NCBI GenBank assembly: GCA_015494035.1
Contig: WGBZ01000188.1
Span: forward strand, 1-6,881
Direction of reading: 5' to 3'
Length of the DNA stretch: 6,881 nucleotides
From: Lysobacterales bacterium
GTDB lineage: Bacteria; Pseudomonadota; Gammaproteobacteria; Xanthomonadales; Marinicellaceae
The position numbers and the translations under genes are program-made. Below the pieces are notes generated by a model that saw nothing but the letters and a program-made list of their open reading frames with translations, had not been told where the DNA came from and ran no database searches. This document shows positions 1 to 4,956 of this stretch, in pieces. The number at the start of each line of letters is the position of its first letter. Position 1 is the stretch's first letter.

Positions 1-834
1 CTTTTTTTTTTGTCCGCGCGATAAAATTTTCCGGGCCTCTCCTGGCCCTGCCATGATTCGCACGTCCATGCGATGCGGCCCCACTGTGATGGCACCATAG
101 CGGACATGCTGCTCATCGTGATGTAAAAGCTCACCCAGTAATTCTTTTTCTTTTTTCCACCCACTGCGGTAGTGCAATTGAATATCTGCTGCCTGCAACA
201 AGCCGCTATTCCAACGTGAACCACACTGTTCAAGCAGTCGCTCAAAAACGTCGCGTCGCTGGCCATCCAAAGCGGTACCGGTCTCGGCCAGTTGCTCATA
301 CCAAAAATGACGGTCAGTTAAACTGCCGTCGCCTTGTTTCAACATGGCGTTGGCCTGTTGCAGCAGGTAGCGGTATTTTTTCCAGATAAGCAAGTGATCG
401 GGTTTCACGTGAAACGTCAGCCAATCCAGAAAACGCCGTTTAGTTTCCGGCGGGGAATCCACGAAGTGATAAGAGCCACTGTGGATGGCCACCACAGGCA
501 ACAGCAGCGAAATGGGCGTAATGCCTTTGAGGGTCTTTTCCTGGAGGCGTGCCTTGACAACACCCTGCTTGTCTTTAGACACGCCAAGTCGGTATTGGTT
601 GCCCGCCTGGAGGCTTTCAGCAAAGACCGACAAGGATGTCTGTCCGTGGGTAATCATGTTCTGTATGCCACCGGGGCGAAAGGACTTGCCGCTGGACAAA
701 AAATAGATGGCTTCAAGGAAAGAGGTTTTTCCAATGCCATTGGGCCCGGTCAGGACATTGAGCCCATCAACAGGTTGCCAATCACACTCGTGAAGACTGC
801 GAAAATGACGTGTGCGCAAGCGCTTCAGGTGCAT
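1..834 (-). CDS. recF: RecF, DNA replication and repair mediator (3' end cut off by window)
   Basis: RecF is a cytosolic SMC-like ATPase that binds gapped DNA at stalled forks and, with RecO and RecR, helps load RecA. The minus-strand frame is open for all 278 codons from ATG at 834 to the window edge; RecF is usually about 360 residues, so roughly the last 80 are missing. Visible motifs are an N-terminal strand with HFRSL (residues 10-14), Walker A GPNGIGKTS (30-38), FLEAIYFLSSGKSFR just after it, GPHRMDVRI near residue 255, and the ABC signature LSRGQ (271-275). The start is fixed by an in-frame TGA seven codons upstream and by the fit to the family N-terminus. A purine-rich ribosome site GAGAAGG (838-844) sits only 3 bases from the ATG, which is close. 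The gene lies downstream of dnaN as is usual, but the gap is 240 bp because a MITE-like element has inserted there. A run of ten A residues at the truncated end gives QKKK after the signature. Confidence 0.96.
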   Translation of the reverse strand, partial: MHLKRLRTRHFRSLHECDWQPVDGLNVLTGPNGIGKTSFLEAIYFLSSGKSFRPGGIQNMITHGQTSLSVFAESLQAGNQYRLGVSKDKQGVVKARLQEKTLKGITPISLLLPVVAIHSGSYHFVDSPPETKRRFLDWLTFHVKPDHLLIWKKYRYLLQQANAMLKQGDGSLTDRHFWYEQLAETGTALDGQRRDVFERLLEQCGSRWNSGLLQAADIQLHYRSGWKKEKELLGELLHHDEQHVRYGAITVGPHRMDVRIMAGPGEARKILSRGQKKK

Positions 835-873
835 GAACCTTCTCAGCGAGTTTCAGAGTAAACGGAGGCCGCC

Positions 874-902
874 GGATTAGCTCAAAATTGACTGACTAAT
901 CC
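874..902. repeat. Perfect 7-bp inverted repeat in the dnaN-recF gap
   Basis: GGATTAG (874-880) and CTAATCC (896-902) are perfect inverted repeats around a 15-base loop. The structure lies between recF and the left MITE-like element, in sequence that was there before the insertion. No T-run follows on either strand, so it is not a standard intrinsic terminator. It could be an RNA hairpin in the dnaN-recF transcript or a protein-binding site. Its function is unknown. Confidence 0.5.
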
Positions 903-914
903 AGTTCTATCTAA

Positions 915-1074
915 GGAGCTTCTGATTGAATCTGATGCGAGCAGATTGTCGTGAAAAATCGTTCAGTTCAAGGCGCAAACCGCACGCAATAACCAGCTAT
1001 TGTGAAGGTTTGCAACGCAGAAATGGACGATTTTACGCCGCAAGATGCCGTGTCACGATTCAATCAGAGGCTCC
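915..1074 (+). mobile_element. MITE-like element, copy 1 (160 bp, non-coding)
   Basis: This is a non-coding 160 bp element. Its left end reads GGAGCTTCTGATTGAATC and the reverse complement of its right end GGAGCCTCTGATTGAATC, so the terminal inverted repeats match at 17 of 18 positions. It is flanked by direct CTAA repeats at 911-914 and 1075-1078, a 4 bp target duplication. Read on the plus strand it aligns end to end with the reverse complement of 2380-2541; by eye there are about 16 substitutions and one 2 bp gap, with a 42-base identical run in the core. No open frame of useful length is present, so any movement would need a transposase encoded elsewhere. The YTAR-type duplication resembles that of the IS5 group; that link is inference. 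The right-hand CTAA includes the reverse complement of the dnaN stop codon, so the insertion left the DnaN protein intact while widening the dnaN-recF gap from 76 to 240 bp. Confidence 0.85.
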
Positions 1075-2181
1075 CTAAAGGCGCAAAGGCATAATGATCT
1101 GGCGACAGCGATTGTTATCCGGGTCTCTCACCACGCAGCTGCTGGTGGCGTCCTTGAAACTGAACAACACATTTTCACTGTCCAGGCTGTTAATCGCATC
1201 CAGCAGGTAATTGACGTTAAACCCGGTACCCAGCTCAGTGATATCGGTTTCCACCGCCAGTTCTTCTTCCGATTCTTCCTGTTCAGGGTTGTATCCGATC
1301 AAAACAAGTTTATTAGGAGAAATTTTAAACTTAACGCCCTTGTATTGTTCATTGGACAGGATCGAAGCACGCTGGAACGCAGACCGGGCCTGCTCCTTGT
1401 TAACCTGCATGGTGAGATCGATGTCCAGGGGAATCACCAGGTTGTAGTCGGGAAAACGACCATCGATGAGCTTGGAGGTGAAGGCGGTTTGGCCCAGGGT
1501 GGCGCTGATATGGTTGCGGCCAATGTTGATCTGGATAAATTCCGGCGCGTCCTTGAGTAGTTTCTGTAACTCCAGCACCCCTTTGCGGGGAATAATGATC
1601 TGGTGTTTGACGCTTTCGCTATGCGAAAAGGGCGCCTCAGCCAGGGCCAGTCGATGACCGTCGGTGGCCACTGTGCGAATGGTGTTTTCATCCAGCTCCA
1701 GCAGCAGCCCGTTGAGAAAATACCGCACGTCCTGGCTGGCCATGGCAAAAGCGGTTTGCTGTAACAGGCGGATCAGGTCATCAGTCTTTACCTGGAAGCT
1801 GTCCACGGCCTGAACCCCTTCAATCAAGGGGTATTCATCAGCGGGCAACGAAGCGAGGCTGAATCGGCTTCTGTTGGCGCTGACGGTAACCTTGGGGCTG
1901 TTTTCAGCCTGGGTGATGGAAATCAGCGAACCATCGGGCAACGCCTTGCAAATATCAAACATTTTACGGGCCGGTATGGTGGTTTCACCAGGCTGGTGAA
2001 CTTCCACCGGCAAGCCACTGCGCATTTCCACTTCCAGGTCGCTACCGGTCACGGTCAGGTGGTCGTTTTCGGCTTTAAAGCAAAAGTTTCCCAGAATGGG
2101 CAGTGTCTGTTTCTTTTCGATCACCCCGATGGTTTGTCCCAGGGCGTGGAGTAAGGTTTCTCGCTGTGCTGTTATTTTCAT
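1075..2181 (-). CDS. dnaN: DNA polymerase III beta sliding clamp
   Basis: DnaN forms the homodimeric ring that encircles DNA and tethers Pol III and other clamp-binding proteins through its hydrophobic pocket. The predicted protein is 368 residues, close to the 366 of E. coli. It starts MKITAQRE and shows family landmarks: FLNGLLLEL (155-163), TDGHRLA (173-179), LIDGRFPDY (238-246), and a C-terminal QIIMPLRL where MPMRL is more common. These cover the three tandem clamp domains without truncation. The ATG at 2181 has only a weak purine-rich site (AAAGA) upstream. The gene lies between two inverted copies of a MITE-like element, and its TAG stop (1077-1075) is part of the target duplication of copy 1. 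A 378 bp gap from dnaA, holding the candidate origin and MITE copy 2, suggests dnaN has at least partly its own promoter; this is inference. Confidence 0.98.
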   Translation of the reverse strand: MKITAQRETLLHALGQTIGVIEKKQTLPILGNFCFKAENDHLTVTGSDLEVEMRSGLPVEVHQPGETTIPARKMFDICKALPDGSLISITQAENSPKVTVSANRSRFSLASLPADEYPLIEGVQAVDSFQVKTDDLIRLLQQTAFAMASQDVRYFLNGLLLELDENTIRTVATDGHRLALAEAPFSHSESVKHQIIIPRKGVLELQKLLKDAPEFIQINIGRNHISATLGQTAFTSKLIDGRFPDYNLVIPLDIDLTMQVNKEQARSAFQRASILSNEQYKGVKFKISPNKLVLIGYNPEQEESEEELAVETDITELGTGFNVNYLLDAINSLDSENVLFSFKDATSSCVVRDPDNNRCRQIIMPLRL

Positions 2182-2201
2182 TATCTTTATAAAAACCAGT
2201 A

Positions 2202-2231
2202 GTTATAGGCTTGGAACAAGTCCGTGGATAA
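2202..2231 (-). promoter_or_regulatory. Possible dnaN promoter overlapping a DnaA box
   Basis: On the minus strand TATAAC (2207-2202) is a 5/6 match to a -10 element. TTATCC (2231-2226), 18 bases upstream, is a poor -35 (3/6) and is part of the DnaA box at 2223-2231. A start near 2195 would leave a leader of about 14 bases. If real, DnaA bound at the box would occlude the promoter. The evidence is weak and other AT-rich hexamers nearby could serve. Confidence 0.28.
2223..2231 (-). promoter_or_regulatory. DnaA box, one mismatch (R1-like)
   Basis: The minus strand reads TTATCCACG, one base from the consensus TTATCCACA. It is the box nearest the AT-rich side and has the orientation of E. coli R1 relative to the unwinding element. 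Confidence 0.75.
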
Positions 2232-2236
2232 GCGCT

Positions 2237-2249
2237 TAAGTGATTGATT
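2237..2249 (-). promoter_or_regulatory. IHF binding site (consensus match)
   Basis: The minus strand reads AATCAATCACTTA, a full match to WATCAANNNNTTR. It starts 5 bp from the DnaA box at 2223-2231, as the E. coli IHF site follows R1. IHF bending here would bring the boxes together with the unwinding region. The consensus is loose, so the match gains weight mainly from its position. Confidence 0.6.
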
Positions 2250-2287
2250 TTAAGGCAAAAGAAGCGCCGAGTGCAAAAGGATTAAGC

Positions 2288-2296
2288 TGTGGATAA
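2288..2296 (-). promoter_or_regulatory. DnaA box, perfect
   Basis: The minus strand reads TTATCCACA, the exact high-affinity DnaA consensus. It lies in the middle of the candidate origin and faces the same way as the R1-like box. Confidence 0.88.
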
Positions 2297-2333
2297 GCTG
2301 TGTTTAAGTTTAGCGGCTGTTTTTATCCCCGAC

Positions 2334-2342
2334 TTATCCACA
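2334..2342 (+). promoter_or_regulatory. DnaA box, perfect (R4-like)
   Basis: The plus strand reads TTATCCACA, the exact consensus, opposed to the box at 2288-2296 with 37 bp between them. It is the strong box farthest from the AT-rich end, the place and orientation of R4 in E. coli. Confidence 0.88.
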
Positions 2343-2379
2343 GCTTGCCCACAGGTATTGAGCCATGTTGTTCATCTAG

Positions 2380-2541
2380 GGAAGCTCTGGTCGAATCGTG
2401 ACACGGCGCCTTGCGGCGTAAAAGCGCCCATTTCTGCGTTGCAAACCTTCACAATAGCTTGTGTTATTGCGTGCGGCTTGCGCCTTGAACTGAACGATTT
2501 TTCACGACAATCTGCTCGCGCCAAATTCAATCAGAGCTTCC
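2380..2541 (-). mobile_element. MITE-like element, copy 2 (162 bp, non-coding)
   Basis: This is the second copy of the element at 915-1074, in inverted orientation. Its left end reads GGAAGCTCTGGTCGAATC and the reverse complement of its right end GGAAGCTCTGATTGAATT, so 15 of 18 terminal positions match. Direct CTAG repeats at 2376-2379 and 2542-2545 form the 4 bp target duplication, again fitting YTAR. No transposase or other open frame is inside. The target differs from the CTAA of copy 1, so the two copies arrived by separate insertions rather than as the ends of one composite transposon. It lies 14 bp past the dnaA stop and 34 bp from the last perfect DnaA box; without it and one CTAG the dnaA-dnaN gap would be 212 bp. 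Transcripts from dnaA into dnaN must pass through it, and its paired ends could form a hairpin in that RNA. Confidence 0.85.
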
Positions 2542-2559
2542 CTAGTGACAATACAAGGC

Positions 2560-3909
2560 TTATTCCGTGAGCAGATTGATGAGTTTTTGCCTGTCTTCGG
2601 CGAAATCGGGTTCCTCGTTAAACAACTGTTGCATTTTGCGGCAGGCATGCAGCACCGTGGTGTGATCGCGGCCGCCGAAGGCCTCGCCAATTTCCGGCAG
2701 GCTTTTGTCCGTGAGTTCCTTGGCCAGGTACATGGCCAACTGGCGGGGCCGTGCAATGGAGCGGGTGCGTTTTTTGGAAAGCAGGTCAGAAAGACGAATG
2801 CCGTAGTAATTGGCCGTGGCTTTCTGAATGTTTTCAATGGTGACCTGACGGTGGTGAATGGTGAATAGTTCACGCAGTGTCTGCTTGGTAAATTCAATGT
2901 CGATGGTGGCGCCGGTAAAGCGTGCATTGGCCCAAAGGGTGTTGAGCGCGCCTTCCAGCTCGCGAATATTGGAGCGCAATTTTTTGGCAATGTAAAAAGC
3001 CACCTGGTCGGAAATGTTGATGCCCTGCTGGCGTGCCTTCTGTAACAGGATGGCCACTCGGGTTTCGAAATCCGGCGGGTCAATGGCCACGCTCAGGCCC
3101 CAGCCCAGCCGGGATTTAAGGCGGTTCTTCAAGCCATTGACCTCTTTCGGGTAGCGGTCACAGGTGATGATGACCCGTTGCTTGAGTTCAAGCAGGGAGT
3201 TAAAGGTGTGAAAGAACTCTTCCTGGGTGCGCTCCTTGCCGGCAAAAAACTGGATGTCGTCAATCAACAGGGCATCCACGGAACGAAACTGCTCCTTCAA
3301 CTGGTCCATTTCCTGATTTTTAATGGCACGAATGGTGGCGTTTACAAACTGTTCGGAATGCGTGTAGTAAACAATGGCGTTGGGCTGCAGTTCCAGAATG
3401 CGGTTGCCAATGGCGTGCAGCAGGTGGGTTTTGCCCAGCCCGGTGGATCCATACAGCAGCAAGGGATTGTATTCCACCTGGGGTTCTTCGGCGATCTGCA
3501 GGGCTGAATGCTTGGCAATGGTGTTGGACTGACCTTCAACAAAGTTATCAAAGGTAAAGCGTGGGTCGATGTTGGATTGCAAGCGCGCCTGCGGGCGTTC
3601 CGGCAAGGCACTGGGCCGTTTGCGTTTTGGCAGGCTGCCATCGGCACTCAAATGCAGCGTGACCTCACAGGGTTGCTGGCGGATTTCATTGCAGGCGGCG
3701 CGAATCAGGGGCAGGTAATTATCACGCACCCGCTGTGCCACGATTTCGTTGGGCGCAAAAAGATCCAGCCCGTTGTCTGTTTCCGTGAAACGCAGGGGTT
3801 TGAGAAAAAGGGCGATATCACTGCTGTCGATTTCCACCTGAAGGCGATTGACGCATTTATCCCAAAGGGTTGGTTGTTCCTTGTTGCTGGTGTCTGTTTT
3901 GGCATTCAT
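2560..3909 (-). CDS. dnaA: Chromosomal replication initiator DnaA
   Basis: DnaA is the AAA+ initiator that binds DnaA boxes, assembles on oriC as an ATP-bound filament, melts the origin and recruits the DnaB helicase. The 449-residue protein has all four domains: domain I with LWDKC (residues 15-19), a short basic linker (about 90-110), an AAA+ core with Walker A GSTGLGKT (154-161; GGTGLGKT is more usual), Walker B LLIDDIQFF (214-222) and the box VII arginine in SRLGWGL (R267), then domain IV with the box-binding signature GGRDHTTVLH (412-421). The ATG at 3909 is chosen because it places domain I near the N-terminus as in relatives. The frame stays open 39 codons further upstream, but that extension looks unlike DnaA. 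The ribosome site (AAGAA) is weak. dnaA diverges from rpmH, and no convincing dnaA promoter could be picked by eye. Confidence 0.98.
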   Translation of the reverse strand: MNAKTDTSNKEQPTLWDKCVNRLQVEIDSSDIALFLKPLRFTETDNGLDLFAPNEIVAQRVRDNYLPLIRAACNEIRQQPCEVTLHLSADGSLPKRKRPSALPERPQARLQSNIDPRFTFDNFVEGQSNTIAKHSALQIAEEPQVEYNPLLLYGSTGLGKTHLLHAIGNRILELQPNAIVYYTHSEQFVNATIRAIKNQEMDQLKEQFRSVDALLIDDIQFFAGKERTQEEFFHTFNSLLELKQRVIITCDRYPKEVNGLKNRLKSRLGWGLSVAIDPPDFETRVAILLQKARQQGINISDQVAFYIAKKLRSNIRELEGALNTLWANARFTGATIDIEFTKQTLRELFTIHHRQVTIENIQKATANYYGIRLSDLLSKKRTRSIARPRQLAMYLAKELTDKSLPEIGEAFGGRDHTTVLHACRKMQQLFNEEPDFAEDRQKLINLLTE

Positions 3910-4086
3910 AGTGTTTTTTCTTGCGGTGTTTGAAGGTCCGTTCCAACACGTGTGACCCATGGAGGCAGATTTTTCGAAGTGGCGGCTAAACCAGCTTGTG
4001 TCATTCAGGCGAATTTCAGGCGGCAAGGTTCAGGACAGAGAAGAGAAAACCGGCCGGCCAACGCGGCCTCAAAAACCGCTTTGCCC

Positions 4087-4115
4087 TTGAAAATACACGC
4101 AAAAACGGGTATGCT
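4087..4115 (+). promoter_or_regulatory. Sigma70-type promoter for rpmH-rnpA-yidC
   Basis: TTGAAA (4087-4092) and TATGCT (4110-4115) are spaced by 17 bases, the optimal distance, and each matches four of six consensus positions. Transcription would start near 4122, giving a leader of about 130 bases before rpmH. It is the best promoter-like pair seen upstream of the ribosomal protein gene. Confidence 0.68.
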
Positions 4116-4152
4116 TCACCACCTTTTGAGGAAGTGCTGTGCCTGCCATCTG

Positions 4153-4206
4153 GCCCGTTCTGATGTTTCGGGCAAGAAAACCAGCGGCCCGGCGGTTCCT
4201 TTTTTT
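4153..4206 (+). promoter_or_regulatory. Possible attenuator in the rpmH leader
   Basis: Hairpin A pairs GCCCG (4153-4157) with CGGGC (4169-4173). Hairpin B pairs AACC-A-GC (4179-4185, bulged A) with GCGGTT (4192-4197) and is followed by seven T (4200-4206), like a weak intrinsic terminator. A second GCCCG (4187-4191), the loop of hairpin B, could pair with the same CGGGC. Alternative folds are therefore possible. Stems are short, and regulation is inference. Confidence 0.35.
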
Positions 4207-4252
4207 GTTGTAAGCAGCCCTTACCACAGCGAATTCAGACGGAAAGAATACC

Positions 4253-4393
4253 ATGAAAAGAACTTATCAACCCAGCAAAATCAAGCGCGCCAGAACTCAC
4301 GGTTTTCGTGCCCGCATGAAAACCGCCGGCGGCCGTGCCGTGATTAATGCACGCCGTGCCAAAGGCCGTAAAAGACTGACTGTTTCCGGTTAA
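4253..4393 (+). CDS. rpmH: Large ribosomal subunit protein bL34
   Basis: L34 is a small basic protein of the 50S subunit, bound within 23S rRNA. The 46-residue product begins [18 protein letters not shown] and ends GRKRLTVSG, matching the family's MKRT(Y/F)QPS start and the usual 44-46 length. Arg and Lys make up about a third of the residues. A clear ribosome site GGAAAG (4241-4246) stands 6 bases before the ATG. It is the first gene of the rightward cluster, read from the promoter at 4087-4115. The hairpin at 4422-4463 probably lets more L34 than RNase P protein be made. Confidence 0.97.
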   Translation: MKRTYQPSKIKRARTHGFRARMKTAGGRAVINARRAKGRKRLTVSG

Positions 4394-4418
4394 ATCCAGC
4401 CAGTAACCGAAACCACAC

Positions 4419-4463
4419 AAGGCAGCCGGCGGGAACAAACCAACCCGGTGGCTGCTTTGTTTT
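4419..4463 (+). terminator. Intrinsic terminator or attenuator between rpmH and rnpA
   Basis: GCAGCCGGCGGG (4422-4433) pairs with CCCGGTGGCTGC (4444-4455) around a 10-base loop: ten Watson-Crick pairs, one G-U and one mismatch, extended at the base by A-T pairs. TTTGTTTT follows directly (4456-4463). This is a standard Rho-independent shape. It lies 28 bases past the rpmH stop. No promoter was seen between it and rnpA, so it is more likely a partial terminator that lowers rnpA-yidC expression relative to rpmH. Confidence 0.72.
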
Positions 4464-4521
4464 CATCCTGGCCGGGAAAAACCGGTGCCCTGTTCTTTCG
4501 CAACACCGGCCACAACGTTCG

Positions 4522-4956
4522 ATGACCCCCACCGGAAAAAACACGTCACAGCCAAGTCCTGAACCAACGCCTGTAGGCGCGACGTTCCCCAAGACTGCCC
4601 GCTTGCTGGATAAAAAACAGTTTGACCAGGTTTTTTCTCAAGCCCTGAAAGTCTCCGACAGGCATTTCCTGATTCTGATGCACCAGCGAGCCAAGACTCC
4701 CGGCGAAAAAATCGCCGTGCCACGCCTGGGGCTGATTGTCTCCAAAAAAGTGGACAAACGGGCCGTGGGGCGAAATCGGATCAAACGCCAGGTACGGGAA
4801 AGTTTTCGCCAGCAACAGCAGCTGCCTGGGTGTGATTTCGTCGTGATCGGCCGGCCGGCAGCCAGCCAGGCGACCAATACCGAATTGCGCCAGAGCCTCG
4901 ATCGCTTGTGGCAACAGGCCGGTCTCAAATTCAACCAACGCAGAAATTCATCATGA
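4522..4956 (+). CDS. rnpA: Ribonuclease P protein component
   Basis: RnpA (C5 protein) binds the RNase P RNA and helps it recognise pre-tRNA 5' leaders. The 144-residue product shows FPKTARLL (22-29), the start of the conserved fold, then RLGLIVSKKVDKRAVGRNRIKRQVRESFR with the RNR arginine-rich helix (R84-R96), then DFVVIGRP (105-112). About 20 Pro/Thr/Ser-rich residues precede the usual N-terminus (E. coli is 119 residues). No other ATG, GTG or TTG in this frame lies between 4522 and the conserved start, so the extension is probably real. There is no good ribosome site before the ATG. The stop overlaps the yidC start (ATGA, 4953-4956), so the two are likely translationally coupled. Confidence 0.95.
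   Translation: MTPTGKNTSQPSPEPTPVGATFPKTARLLDKKQFDQVFSQALKVSDRHFLILMHQRAKTPGEKIAVPRLGLIVSKKVDKRAVGRNRIKRQVRESFRQQQQLPGCDFVVIGRPAASQATNTELRQSLDRLWQQAGLKFNQRRNSS

Larger units (their letters stand above)
2170..2353. other. oriC: Candidate chromosomal replication origin (oriC)
   Basis: The dnaA-dnaN gap holds a dense group of initiator signals. From left to right there is an AT-rich stretch (about 2170-2207) that covers the dnaN start codon, a near-consensus DnaA box (2223-2231), a perfect IHF consensus match (2237-2249), a perfect DnaA box (2288-2296), and a perfect box in the opposite orientation (2334-2342). Weaker box-like sites lie at 2299-2307 (TTAAACACA on the minus strand) and 2345-2353 (TTGCCCACA). 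This repeats the E. coli order of unwinding element, R1, IHF site and terminal R4, including the orientation of the two outer boxes, in about 120 bp instead of about 170. No GATC occurs here, so a SeqA/Dam control as in E. coli is unlikely. By eye the rpmH-dnaA gap has no good DnaA box, which favours this gap as the origin. MITE copy 2 begins 26 bp to the right. Confidence 0.78.
3910..4252. other. Divergent dnaA/rpmH intergenic region
   Basis: These 343 bp hold the rpmH promoter (4087-4115), a leader with hairpin-forming segments (4153-4206), a small GTAAG/CTTAC hairpin (4211-4225) and the rpmH ribosome site. The half nearer dnaA must carry dnaA control signals, but no DnaA box or clear -35/-10 pair was seen there. 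A GGCCGGCC palindrome lies near 4052-4059. No protein-coding gene is supported. Confidence 0.7.

Noticed and set aside
334..861. Open frame of 175 codons on the plus strand
   Set aside because: It is antisense to recF, which has clear motifs throughout; the frame shows no recognisable domain.
2323..2331. TTATCCCCG as a further DnaA box
   Set aside because: Two mismatches at positions that matter for binding; treated as background.
911..2545. A composite transposon carrying dnaN between two element copies
   Set aside because: Each copy has its own target duplication (CTAA versus CTAG), so they inserted separately; dnaN is native here.
2289..2570. Open frame of 93 codons in the dnaA-dnaN gap
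   Set aside because: It runs through DnaA boxes, the MITE-like element and the dnaA stop; its codons are explained by those features.
3910..4026. N-terminal extension of dnaA to an ATG at 4026 (39 more codons)
   Set aside because: The added residues do not resemble DnaA domain I, and the ATG at 3909 gives the usual distance to LWxxC.
3910..4252. A second origin in the rpmH-dnaA gap, as in Pseudomonas
   Set aside because: No good match to TTATCCACA was found there on either strand.
4908..4952. Earlier yidC start at 4908
   Set aside because: It would add 15 residues encoded inside rnpA; the ATG at 4953 gives the family's N-terminal membrane segment and an ATGA junction.
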